Shown here: positions 46,144-57,329 of the stretch, in pieces | Position numbering within the stretch: position 1 is the first letter of the stretch | Layout: every line of letters begins with the position of its first letter | Source: Gautieria morchelliformis | Lineage: Eukaryota > Basidiomycota > Agaricomycetes > Gomphales > Gomphaceae | Direction: 5' to 3' | NCBI GenBank assembly: GCA_015179125.1 | Contig: WHVA01000484.1 | Span: forward strand, 1 to 64,000 | Length of the DNA: 64,000 nt | The notes under the pieces: model-generated | What the model was told of the DNA's origin: nothing | The model's database searches: none | What the model saw: only the letters and a program-made list of their open reading frames with translations | Program-made: the position numbers and the translations under genes

Positions 46144-46788
46144 GAGGATGTTCACATTGACAACAATGTACATTCTTCTAGGATATATGAGATATCTTTT
46201 AAAATATCAACCCTGACCAAATTCATAGTCCATCATTTTGAGCAACTTGTATATTGTGGATATCCTAAATTTTTTTGAATGTTCTGATATTTTAAAAATA
46301 TGGTTGTATGTGCTAAAGCATGGGGTGTATTCAGATAACAGAGCAATTTCAGAGAGGATGTGGATGACTATATATTAAAAGTATATATGACGCTTGTTAC
46401 ATGTATGATGATAGAATGTAGAGGCGAGTATGGACTATATGGGTACACATTAGAAGTATATATGAAACATGTTAGATGTACAATCACAGAATATAGAAGC
46501 AAGTATGGACAATACCTGTACTATATTATTATATATGGTTGATAGATCTGATTAGAAGGTATGTTTAAAATAATATGCATGTATAGTACAAAGATATGCA
46601 ACTATTGATGTTTAGACAATAGGGTATACAGCCTTTCCTGGGGGAGCAGCAGACTGTGAGAAAGAACTTTGGGGCTAGGATTAAGCATGCCTTACAGGTG
46701 CTGGCAACTGCCTCAATATTGATATATTTTATGAAATATAGATGAGCTAAGCTATATATACATATATATGACACTTATAAACATCCTC
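46144..46788. mobile_element. 645-bp TIR element (MITE) inside receptor 6
   Basis: Ends GAGGATGTTCA and, inverted, GAGGATGTTTA. It is flanked by a CTTTG duplication at 46139-46143 and 46789-46793. The uninterrupted sequence in other copies is TATCTTTGGCACGAGC. The interior is very AT-rich with TATATA runs and no gene. The superfamily is not clear from an 11-bp TIR and 5-bp duplication. Confidence 0.85.
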
Positions 46789-47050
46789 CTTTGGCACGAG
46801 CAAGGTGAGCGTTGTGTGTTGTAGTAATTCCCTAGCTGGAGCTGCTATCTTAGGAATTTCTTGACACCTTGACGTTTTGGAGATGGTTATTCTCGCTATT
46901 TCGATGTTCCGTCGCAGAAATTCTCCAGTTAAACGCAGAGCATCCAATGCGTGCGGAGAGGTTGTCGATCACGAAAGTGTGGTCTCCGGCGATAGCGCAT
47001 TGGATATTAAGCAAGAAACGAAGAGTACCGATGGCTGTTTGCCCCTGTAG

Positions 47051-48201
47051 TTTTTCTTTTCAAATTGCTTTGACAGTTTGTTACGGTCATAATGTATTCT
47101 ATCAGTTTAGTCTCATGTTGTTTGTTCATTATATATCTATGTCGCCGACTTCAGTGGCAACTTTTGGGTTGCATTGTCATGGTTTCATGACCTATGCAAG
47201 TTCTGGCCCACCGTGAGGGTTAGGGTCCTAGAGGAAGCAGTGAGCTTCTATTCAAGGTAGTTACCAGAGGATGGATGAGTCAAAAGAATAGCAGAGGAAG
47301 CATATACAAGACAATAATGTGATAATCAAATTCAATCAATAGAAATCATAAATATCTTGCCAAACACCAGGGAGAACGGCAGGCGGGTGTCACCTTTTAA
47401 TGCTTCCCTGCTCGTCTGAGCATGACCAAGCATTGTATTGTATATGCGATAGCATTACTTGACTTTTTTCTGGCTGCCCACCATTTGCATCTGACTGAGT
47501 GCTGACTGAGTGTATGGAGGGAGAGCTGAAAGCGTGACAGACACGGATAGCGGGATGGCCACTGTTACACAGGTGCCCAGGACATATCTCAAAGGGCGGG
47601 TTGGGAAGGGCGTGATTCCCCGAGCTGGACTCTGTGCGAGCTGAGCGAGGGGGCTGAAGAACTCGAATCAAGGGGCGAAGTCATAGGCGTGAAAAAAGAT
47701 GAGAGTGAAAACATGGTAAGGAAAGGACGGACTAGGCGGATGCAAAGGGAGCTGGACAGTTGCGACTGAAGGTGGCGAGTGCTACAGTTATGCAGCCACT
47801 TGGGATTGGACCTAGTGCGAAATGGAGCGAGGGAATGGCAGAGCCAAGGGGGACCAGGCAGTAGAACAGTCTTGTGTGTGCGAAGTAGCTAGCCACTGAC
47901 GGGATCCATTATGGGATATATCCGTGAGATTGTACTGCCTGTGGACAATGTATGTTCGATGGTGGATGAGAGGAACGAAGTCAGGCAGCTTAGGATCCGA
48001 GGATGTACACACGCAACAGCAGCAGCAGCGTGCAGACTAGGGAAATGCAGCACAGATGCTTCTATACACATGGTTTCCTTAAATGACAAGTATTCCAGGT
48101 CAGGAAGTGGTTCAGGATTCATCAGAAAATTTGGCCCAAGCCGGTGCAGTCGCAGCATGGTAGTCCATCAATACGGGGATTTCTGCTGACTTAGTAATGT
48201 G
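47051..48201. repeat. Receptor-to-SDR spacer and SDR upstream block, unit 5
   Basis: Collinear with units 2 and 4, from the spacer through GGGATATATCCGTGAGATTG at about 47913 and the CAG run near 48015. It is interrupted at 48202 by a hAT-like element and resumes at 48766 with CAATTGGCTGACGTCATGCG. No gene supported. Confidence 0.55.
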
Positions 48202-48757
48202 TAGGGATGCACACCGTGCCGTACATCCATGGCTGTATGGTGCCATATTACGGCCATGGCACCCGTACCATCAAGGCTCGGTGTGCTGTGCCAACGGTAC
48301 GGTATACAGTACGGTTTGACACCGTATATACCGTACAAATACGGCCGTGTATGGTATGTACGGTATGTATACGGCATGCATCGCTAAACGCCGAAAACGT
48401 GTTAGCCGAGCCAAAAACACAGCGCCTGATGGGCGCTACTGCTGGCACATACACATCAGGCATGCCTAATTAGTCTGCATAGGCTGACATAAAGCACAGC
48501 TACCTGTGTAGGCCGCATAGGCGAGCATACTAATATAATTCAACGTCATAGTCTACGCGGATCAGTCACTAACTGATCTTCCAATAGCCCCACCGTATAA
48601 TATTGCCATCAACCGTAATACGGCTGGTACGGTGCCATACCGTACCGTCAGAGGGGAGAGGTCTTGACCATACGGACGGCATACGATCTGCCGTATCCGT
48701 CAACCCGCCGTACATTATACGGCCGTGGCCGTAATACGGACGGTGTGCATCCCTAGA
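48202..48757. mobile_element. hAT-like miniature element with GCCGTA/TACGGC-rich interior
   Basis: Starts TAGGGATGCACACCGTGCCG and ends (inverted) TAGGGATGCACACCGTCCGT. It is flanked by GTAATGTG (48194-48201) and CTAATGTG (48758-48765), an 8-bp duplication with one difference. These are hAT-style ends. The subterminal regions are packed with short inverted motifs (GCCGTA, TACGGC, GGTACGG) on both sides. No transposase is encoded. Confidence 0.85.
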
Positions 48758-48927
48758 CTAATGTGCAATTGGCTGACGTCATGCGCCGGCACCGCACGCA
48801 GCATGGACAAGACAGCTGCTACTAGTTATATACTGACGTCAGAACTTGTTCCGATCGATGGAAGATATAAGTCATCGCCGAGCGTACAAATCCATAAATT
48901 AGCTAAGCTTAGGAAACTCCTCTGCGC

Positions 48928-50093
48928 ATGGCCAGTGCTACTACTGCTCGTCGCTCCGTCTTTGTCGTCGCAGGTGTCGGAAACGGAACCGGAACTGGTG
49001 TAGCAACTGCGTGAGTCCCATGTCACCTTGACAGCTGTCTCGGAGTATGCTGATTCTGAAGAAACCTTGTGGCAGCCGTGTCCCCGGGTGCTGGTGAGTT
49101 GGCTGGCCGCACGCGCCACTCCATTATTCTTAGGACAAGCATCAACAGGGTACCATGTCGCGCTCATTGCACGTAACCCAGAGCACTTAAAGAAGACTGC
49201 CGGAGAACTCAAGTCAACGGGTTGTGAGGCGAGTGGAAAAACTACTGAAGTAGTCGTCTGGCCGTGCTCATGTGATGAAAGCTGCTGGGTTTCCCGTCAA
49301 AGTATACACGCACGATGGGCTGCATAGCGTGTTTGATGCAATCAAGAAACATTTGCCTGGCGCTGATATACGCGTCGGCCTTTTCAACGCGGCATCAGGC
49401 GTTTGGAAAGGCTTCTTGGAGATTACACCCGAAGAAATCCAGGAGGCAGTCAATGTGAACGTCGTCGGTGCTTTTGCTTTCGCAAGGGAGACCATTTTGG
49501 CTATCAAGGACTTGGCGTGAGTGATTATGGATTATTCCCTAGTACATACTTCTCATTTCTCACCTGTAAACAGACTCACATCGGCTGGAAAGCGAGGCAC
49601 GCTCCTTTTCACGGGTGCGACTGCTGCACTTAGAGGGAACAAGCAAGTTCCGCCTTCGCCACGAGCAAGTTCGGCATTCGTGCTCTGTCCCAGAGCTTGA
49701 ACAAAGAATTCGGGAAACAGGATATCCATGTATCCTGATTCTGTTTACTCAGCTTGTATCATCTCTGAGCTTTGTCATTTTTTTAGGTCGCCCATCCTGT
49801 AATCGATGGCCAGATATTTACTGACATGCTTAAAGCACGTTCTGATGAGGCTTGGGCCCAAGACGAAGCAGTAAGGCTAAACCCCAGCAGCATTGCCAAT
49901 GTAATTATTCCACCCACTTCTCAATCTGGATGTTTCCTCACCATGAAGGTCCGGCAGGCCTATCTCTATCTCGCGAATCAGGATCGCTCTGCATGGACAT
50001 GGGAACTTGACTGTAAGTTCTTTGCAATCGCGTTGAGGGCGTTTCTGTGGATGAACCAAATTTTCAGTGCGTCCTGCTCACGAGAACTGGTAA
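48928..50093 (+). pseudogene. Short-chain dehydrogenase/reductase, copy 5
   Basis: Start MASATTARRSVFVVAGVGNG. The tiny exon 2 is 18 nt here (20 in copies 2 and 6), which breaks the frame. The central exon is good (FPVKVYTHDGLHSVFDAIKK, VGLFNAASGVWKGFLEITPE), but a deletion near 49640 (AACAAGCAAGTTCCGCC where others have AATAAGACGACTTCCGCC) shifts the frame before FATSKFGIRALSQ. The remaining exons are intact to RPAHENW-stop at 50091-50093. Confidence 0.75.
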
Positions 50094-50987
50094 AATCTCT
50101 GATTTTGTGACTCACTGTACACTACGAAAATCAATGACTTGAGAATTCAGCTTACATATCAATAATTTAGACAACTTATGTCTCCTTTGCATTCACTCAG
50201 GACGTGTAAGGAACCACCTCAAGGCTAAACGAATTAACCTAACAAGTCAGGTAGTTGTGAGGGGTCGAAGACCCAGCAGAGGAAGGTGCGACTCATTTGT
50301 GTCCACGGCAAAAGTCTGCTATGAACTAGTAACTCAACGCGACAACTCACCTCCAGAATTTGGGCACCATGCATGCATCTGCCTAGTAGTGTTCGAGAAC
50401 TTCCCAGGCGGAAACCTGTCAACGACTTCTAAGATCCAATACTGTTTGATAGATCCGAAGCGAACAACTGGAGAACCACCCTTCGAATGTGGCCGCAAAA
50501 TCTGGAAGAATATAGGCCTTCTTCAGCGGATCATGCGAACCATAACTAGATGGCAGATGCACTCTTCGCTGATGACGTCGATTGGTGTGAATGAGAAATG
50601 ACACTGTAATGGCTTACAGTATATAGAGACAATGCTGAATTGTTGTGCCATAGGTCGCGTACCACACCGATTGCACTGCTAACGTCGACAGGACAATATC
50701 GACAGTACACCAAGCCAGAACCTGGTGATAAACGCCCGTTTCCAGGGAGGTGGCACCGGATGGGAGCCGCTATAGATGTGGAGCGGTTGGTATATATAGA
50801 CTGTGTATGCCCTCAGTTCCTCCTCAGCCTCGCTTGCCCTAACCGCGGCCTGCGGGGTCATTTTGGTGGACTTCTTGGGGTTCGTGGACCGCACCCTTAT
50901 AACCGAGCGGGCCAGTCTACTAAATTCAGCTACTAGGGCGGAGTCAACCACAGGTTCTGTTAGGAATCTTTCTCAGTCCTCGCGACA
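50094..50987. repeat. SDR-to-receptor spacer, unit 5
   Basis: Full spacer, collinear with 14947-15829, ending TCTCAGTCCTCGCGACA just before the receptor 7 start. No gene supported. Confidence 0.55.
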
Positions 50988-53300
50988 ATGCGCGGGATTG
51001 CTCTGAGTCTACTCTTCATCTCTGCTGCCGCATGTTCTAGCAGTAAGCATAATATTTTCGATCTTGCGCGGAGCCGGGAGAACTTATGTCTCCGTGCAGT
51101 CGATGTATTTTACCGTGAAATTCCATCGCCGGCCCTTCCTGCCACCATTCCATTGTCGGCCCCTCTTCCCAATGGGACAATGGAGACACAGGTGAACTGT
51201 TCAGTCACTATGGAAGTTCAACTGAAGATAGGAGCTGGCACTGGCGAAGTGTCACAGTCTGCCGGCATGTGTCGGCGTCCGTGGCTGTTGCTCAACCAAT
51301 AGAATCCTGGATTTTGCGATGGTGGAATTGTCATGCGGCGTGGCCTTTTCTGACTCCGACCAGGCATATGCCCAATATGACATAAACCGTAACCTTGTCA
51401 GTTGGCTTTACCTGCAGAAGCATCTGACATTTGGCTGTACTAGACCAAATAGCCTTGTGCAATTTTGATGGCCACGGTGCTGACAGCGTGCAACTCTTGC
51501 TCACACCGAATGCCGCCGCTCTCCTGGACCGTATGAATCGACCAGATGAACGTGTGTGAAACTCATCAACTTCCTTGCTGTCCTCTTCATCTCCTTAGTC
51601 CCGATCTTTTGCAGAGCTGAGGCAACAGCAGGCCATATACCGTGCGCTACAGATGATCGGCGGTCACATTGGACTTCCCACCCTCCTGCTTTTCTCTATC
51701 TTTTCTAAAACGACGCAACGTGATCTGACATTTATCAACTTTTGCTTCACGTGGATATTTTCCAGCATAACCTTCTCTCTCGGGTGAGTCAACTGCTTGT
51801 CGTATTTCGGGTCACATCATTTCACTATGGGATACGGCAGACTATACCGTTTGGGACCAGCAAGTCGATTTTTTGGAGTCACTCTTCCATTCATTCACTC
51901 CGACCAGGAGTGCTTGAACCAGGCAGCACTTGTCTCCGGAGCTCAGGCAATGACAGATACAGCCATGTGTGCATTGATTGTTCAGGTAGCTGTGTTCTTC
52001 TATCGTCATGACGAGTACACAATCCAGACACGCGTAGCTTTGGTTTGATTTCAGAGCTGCTATTCATGGGCCTCCTAGTCCCAGACAAATTCGATGGACG
52101 AGAGCTACGGTAAATCTCATTCATCATCACGTGTCATTGGTATTTATGAGACCTTTCTTGACTACAACAGCTTCTAGCAGCGCCTTACATGGCCCTACTG
52201 GCGTTCTCATTGCCGGCTCTCGGCGCTAGTATTAACTTCGTCAGCCCTCACTGCTTCTACGGCTAAGCCTCTTCTGATTTTGAATATATTTTCAGGTTCA
52301 ATCTGGATTAATGGTCTCTCAGATGAGTTTTTATTGTATGTTATTTAATAATAACACCTTGTGAGCACTTTCCATGCCTTCATGTAGACTTTGCAAACCA
52401 TGACCTCCACAGCCTTATCTCCCAGTACACAGTATTGCTTGCCATCTTGATTGTCACTCTCATATTTGATGGTAAGTTGACCCTCACCGTGTTGCTTCCC
52501 TAATCTGTTTCAAAGCATGCATAATCCACATTCTGTACCGCCGTTGGCGGTTTTTTCAGCGGACTGGCGGGAAGGCACTTGGAGTAGCACACTCTGTTGC
52601 CTTTCGTGTCGTCATCTTTTGCGTGTATCGCATTGTGGTTGCTGTGTATGTTCTCTTTCCCCATATGCCATCTCTGTGTCATGTGTCTGATCATTTGCAT
52701 GGATATCCACTTGGCTACATATGGGCTTGCCAACATGAAAGAGCTTATGTTGCAACTATGCTTAACACCCAGGGAATCACTGTCCTTAGTGGTAATAGAC
52801 CTGATGGGGTTCCCACCCAGGGAATCACTGTCCTTCGTCAGCCTAGTGGATCCGAACCAATTATCACCCGGGAAATCAGTGTCCTTGCTGGCCCCAATGC
52901 TTCTTCTTTAATCCCTGTATGGGTCGACATGCTGCAGGCCGGAAGTGCGTTTTGTCCGCCCTCATGCTATAGTGACCGTACTAGTACTCACGAGCTCCAA
53001 CTGTTATAGCCCCTCTCGTTGCATTTCTTATCTTTGGCACGAGCAAGGTGAGCATTTTTGTTGTAGTAATTCCGTAGCTGGAGCTGCCTATCTCAGGAAT
53101 TTCTTGACGCCTTGATGTTTTGGAGATGGTTCAACCCCATTCTCACTACTTCGATGTGCTGTCGCAGAAGGTCTCCAGTCACACCACGGGAATCCAATGC
53201 GGGGGGAGAGGTTGTCGATTATGAGAGTGTGGTCTCCGGTGACAGCGTATTGGATATTAGGCAAGAAACGAAGGGTACCGATGGGTCTTTGGCCCTGTAG
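50988..53300 (+). CDS. 7TM receptor-like protein, copy 7 (best preserved)
   Basis: Exon 1 (50988-51042) encodes a signal peptide, MRGIALSLLFISAAACSS. Exon 2 (51100-51191) gives IDVFYREIPSPALPATIPLS. After a 40-nt intron, exon 3 (from 51232) gives a Cys-containing ectodomain (ELALAKCHSLPACVGVRGCC, LDFAMVELSCGVAFSD). Next come QIALCNFDGHGADSVQLLLT and, across a GTGTGA..TTAG intron, SRSFAELRQQQAIYRALQMI and GGHIGLPTLLLFSIFSK (transmembrane 1), FINFCFTWIFSSITFSL (2), ECLNQAALVSGAQAMTDTAM and CALIVQVAVFFY (3), LLAAPYMALLAFSLPALGAS, LLAILIVTLIFDG, an RRWRFFQ-like loop, APLVAFLIFGTSK and a cytoplasmic tail (MFWRWFNPILTTSM). The layout resembles the uncharacterised Agaricomycete 7TM proteins. A surface sensor role is inference. 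Splice sites through transmembrane 3 look usable, one later intron appears to be GC-AG, and the last loop is not fully resolved. Confidence 0.65.
52765..52900 (+). repeat. Triplicated loop motif in receptor 7
   Basis: CCCAGGGAATCACTGTCCTT occurs at about 52767 and 52813, and a diverged CCGGGAAATCAGTGTCCTTG at about 52868. The other copies carry the motif once (or one extra degenerate copy in copy 6). It lies between the last membrane helices. Confidence 0.75.
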
Positions 53301-54530
53301 TTTTTTTTTTTCAATTTGCTTCGACAATTTGTTACGGTCACGACGTATTATATCAGTTTAGTCTCATGTTGTATTCTATGGTTCTTCCTTATATATCTAT
53401 GTCCCCGCATATATCTGGACTTCAGTGGCTTGCATTGTCATGGTTTCGTGATCTATGCAAGTTCTGGTCCACCGTCAGAGTCCTACAGGACGCATACACC
53501 AGAAAATAACGTGATAATCAAATTCAATCAATAGAAATCATAAATATCTCGCCAAACACGTCAGGTAGAGCGGCGGGCGGGTGTCACCTTTTAATGCTTC
53601 CTTGCCCGTCTGAGCACGACCAAGCATTGTATATGCGATACTATCATTACTTGACTGTTTTTCTAACTGCCCACCATTTGCATCTGACTGAGTGCTGACT
53701 GGGTGTATGGAGGGAGAGCTGAACCCTTGGCAGACGCGGGTAGCGGGATGGCAACTGTTACACATGTGGCCGGGACATATCTCGAAGGGCGGGTTGGGAA
53801 GGGCGTGATGCCCCGAGCTGGACTCTATGCGAGCTGAGCGAGGGAGCTAAAGCACTCGAATCAAGGGGCGAAGTCATAGGCGTGGAGCAAGAGATGAGAG
53901 TCAAAACATGGACGGACTAGGCGGATGCAAACAGTTGCGGACTGAAGGTGGCAAGTGCCACAGTTATTCTTCCGCCTGGGATTGGACCGACTATATAATG
54001 CGAAATGGAGCGAGGGAGCGGCGGAGCCAAGGCGGAGCAGGCAGTAGGACAGTCTTGTGTGGGCGAAGTAGTTAGCCACTGATGGGATCTATTATGGGAT
54101 ATATCCGTGAGATTGTACTGCCTGTGGACAATGTATGTTCGATGGTGCATGAGAGAAACGAGGTCAGCTTAGGATCCGAGGATGCATACACAAGCAGCCT
54201 GCTGCTGCTGCTGCTGCGTGCAGAGTCTGAGACTAGCGAAACAGATACTTCTATACACGTGTTTTCCCTAAATGAAAAGTATTCCGGATCAGGAAGTGGT
54301 CCAGGCCGACTCATCAGAAAATTTGGCCCAAGTCGTAGTCGTAGCACGGTAGTCCATCAATAAGGGCTTTGATTCAAGGGCTTTCCGCTGACTCAGAAAC
54401 AATTGTGGTTAGTAATGCGCAATTGGCTGACGTCATGCAGGAGAAGCATGACGAATATACTGCCCAATGGTAGCTAAAGCCAAAGCAAAGCAACATCGAC
54501 TCTCTCCTCCACAACGTTAACCGTAACAAT
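53301..54530. repeat. Receptor-to-SDR spacer and SDR upstream block, unit 6
   Basis: Uninterrupted version of the spacer plus upstream block, so it serves as the reference for locating insertions in units 2, 4 and 5. It contains a (GCT)n run (GCTGCTGCTGCTGCTG at about 54198) and the CAATTGGCTGACGTCATGC motif at about 54420. No gene supported. Confidence 0.55.
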
Positions 54531-55676
54531 ATGGCCGGTATTGCCCGTCGCTCTATCTTTGTCGTTGCAGGTATTGGAAACGGATCAGGGACCGGTGCAG
54601 CATCTGCGTGAGTCCCATGTTGACATGATGGTTATCTCTCAGTGTAGTGAGAAACTTTTGTTATACCAGCCGTCTCTTCGCGGGTGCTGGTGAGTTGGCT
54701 AGCCGCACTCGACACCCGGTTATTCAGACGAAGCATGAACAGGGTACCATGTCGCGCTCATTGCACGTAACCCAGAGCACTTAAAGAAGACTGCGGACGA
54801 AATCAAATCAACGGGTTGTGAGGCGAGTGGAAACACTACTTAAGGTCGCAGCCATCTGGCCGTGCTCACATTGACCGGAAGGCTGCCTGGTTTCCCGTCA
54901 AAGCGTACACGCACGATGAGCTGCACAACGCGTTTGATGCAATCAAGAAACAGTGGCCTGACGCTGATATCCGTGTCGGACTTTTCAACGCTGTATCAGG
55001 CGTTTTCAAAGGCTTCTTGGAGACTACACCCGAAGAGATCCAGGAGTCAGTCGATGTGAATGTCGTCGGTGCTTTTGCTTTCGCAAGGGAGACCATTTTG
55101 GCTTTCAAGGACTTGCCGTGAGTGGTGATTGCCTAGTACATCCCTCTCATTTGTCACCTGTAAACAGGCTCACATCGGCTGGAAAGCGAGGCACGCTCCT
55201 TTTCACGGGTGCAACTGCAGCTTGGAGAGGGAATAAGATGACTTCGGCGTTTTCAGCGAGCAGGTTCGGAATTCGGGCTCTGACGCAGAGCTTGAACAAA
55301 GAGTTTGGGAAACAGGATATCCACGTATTAGTTCTATTGACATCCTCTTTCTAGCTAACACTTTCCCAGGTCGCTCACTCCATAATTGACGGCCAAATTT
55401 TAACTGACCTACAGAAGGACCGCCACGACACAGAGTGGGTGCAAGACGAAGCTGTGAGGCTTGACCCCAAGAGCATTGCTAAAGTGAAGATCTCTTACCT
55501 TCTGAATCTGCATTTTTTGCTCACCATGGGTGCGCATCAGTCCTATATGTACCTTGTTAATCAGGATCGCTCTGCGTGGACATGGGAACTTGACTGTGAG
55601 TTCTTTTATTTGCGTTGAGTTGTTTTCTGCGGCTGAATAAGGATTTTCAGTGCGTCCCGCCCACGAGAGTTGGTAA
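54531..55676 (+). CDS. Short-chain dehydrogenase/reductase, copy 6 (most diverged)
   Basis: Exon 1 MAGIARRSIFVVAGIGNGSG carries the glycine-rich cofactor turn. Exon 2 gives RLFAGAG and exon 3 YHVALIARNPEHLKKTADEI. The central exon is FPVKAYTHDELHNAFDAIKK, VGLFNAVSGVFKGFLETTPE, NVVGAFAFARETILAFKDL. Next are LTSAGKRGTLLFTGATAAWR and GNKMTSAFSASRFGIRALTQ (YxxxK-type region, where F takes the usual Tyr place), VAHSIIDGQILTDLQKDRHD, SYMYLVNQDRSAWTWELD and RPAHESW-stop at 55674-55676. It would be a cytosolic NAD(P)-dependent oxidoreductase or a catalytically altered relative. The join between exon 3 and the central exon is unresolved in every copy, since no GT..AG pair of normal length restores phase while keeping FPVKAY. 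Confidence 0.6.
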
Positions 55677-56591
55677 AACAGATGGTGTATTGCACATTGT
55701 ACATCACGAATTTCAAATCCGACTTACATCGGTCAAATTAAACATCAGGTCGTCATGGGTGTTCTACGTCGTTTCGCCTTAAGGTTTTGGAAGCTAGACA
55801 CTGCATGATGCTCTGCAATATTTCGCAGCACGAGCACGATCACTTGGGTACTGTAATTGCACTACGCAAGCACCAAATTAGTGAGCGACTGCAGAACTCG
55901 CTTCGCAGAAATAGTTTGTGAGCACAACGCTTCCCAAAAGATTTACTAGATCATAGAATCATTTGTGTTTGTGTTGTAGGTGATTCTTAATGACATCACA
56001 AGGCTTCGAATGAGCTAGGCATCAGCTCTCAATTGGATATGATGGCGTTTAGTTATGAAAAACACCATTCATGTAAGTAATAAAAAGATTTGAATTTTTG
56101 CAAAGAATTGCTTACATACGTATCCGACAATTTACCGTAGTCAACCAAATACTGTAACATCCGGCTGTCCGTTTGTTACACACTTTTCCCATCTTTGGCC
56201 TTGGCTCTAACTCAACCAAAATAAGTCCGTAACCTCTAATCCCCTTGCTCTGCAACTGGAAAATCGTGGGAAAGGTGCAGGCACCAGGCACATGTAGATC
56301 CTTGTCTTTTTCTGGCTTGATTTGCACAACTCACGTTATGTGCCGAGTTTCCAAACTGTGTTATGCTCCAAGCTCCAGGGACAATCCATTCACACAGGTG
56401 TGTCCTCTTCCCAAGGCTACGTCCCTTATCTTTTCGCTTTTGTTTTCCGTGTCCAAGACACTTTCCTACCGTTCTTGCACTTCCAACTTATTCAGGTAGG
56501 CTTCTCTCTTCTTGTATCCTCGATGGCTTCTTACGCTTTATATATTTCCAGGCTATTCATTTTAGCGTTCTTCACCAGGTCGCTGCGCCCA

Positions 56592-57013
56592 TGTCTGCGG
56601 CTTCTGTCTTTTTACCTACGCATAGCCACCAAATACGGCCAATCCTTGTCGCCATTCGATTTATATCTTTTCAACCGGCTGTCCACGATCTCGCGCATGC
56701 CCGCGTCTGCAATTTTCGTCACTGTGTCTACCTCCCTCCCCCGAACCCCCCTCCACTCCCAGCCCTTAGTATTGATGGACATACCTTGGTTGTATCGCCG
56801 CCGAAGCCGGTTGCATCGCCTATGAAAAGGAAAAATGTAAGGGATGGCCCATTGACGAGCCCTAAGAAACAGATGCATGTAAATGAAATAATGAAATGTT
56901 ACAATGTTTACGATCCAAGGAGACTGCCGGTAACCGGCGCTTACTCTAGTTTATGTAATGCCCCCGGAATCGGTGCAATACCGCGCATTGCGCGAGGCCG
57001 AGGGGTCATGTGA
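56592..57013 (+). CDS. Hypothetical protein, weakly supported
   Basis: A 140-codon frame from ATG 56592 (MSAASVFLPTHSHQIRPILV) to TGA at 57011. It has a Pro-rich middle (YLPPPNPPPLPALSIDGHTL) and a basic stretch (PMKRKNVRDGPLTSPKKQMH) that could be nuclear-targeting. Several GTAAG/TAG sites nearby allow other splicing. I recognise no family. Confidence 0.3.
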
Positions 57014-57329
57014 CATCTACTTTTAATTGACTTTATACAGGTCTCGGTGTCTCTAGTGCCATTCATGCACATGCTCGACTCAATCCGTTGGAATTTCGAC
57101 GTACAACTGTATTGGGACGTTAGATAATAAGGAGTGCATGCTGCCGCATTGCTTCTTTGAATATTTCTATCATGACTGGTGTCTCGGTTAGCAAGGTGCT
57201 TCTTTCCACACTCCCTATAACACTTCACAACCTTCGGCGTGGACAAAAGCACATGGGTATGGTCACAAGGTTTCTAGACCTAGAGATGGCCGAGCAGTAA
57301 GGAGCCCCGCGTCCGTGAAATCCACCAGG

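Larger units (their letters stand above)
42880..47050 (+). pseudogene. 7TM receptor-like gene, copy 6 (5'-truncated, two insertions)
   Basis: Homology begins in the ectodomain exon (CTTGTCTGCCGGACAATGG), so the signal peptide is missing. The body is recognisable but an LTR element sits in the exon after transmembrane 6 (44247-45680) and a TIR element in the last membrane helix exon (46144-46788). The single tail exon ends with TDGCLPL at 47050 and is closest to that of copy 3 (NSPVKRRASN, VVDHESVVSGDSALDIKQET). Confidence 0.75.

Noticed and set aside
48207..48473. Frames inside the hAT-like element
   Set aside because: Built from the short GCCGTA/TACGGC repeats; no transposase pattern.
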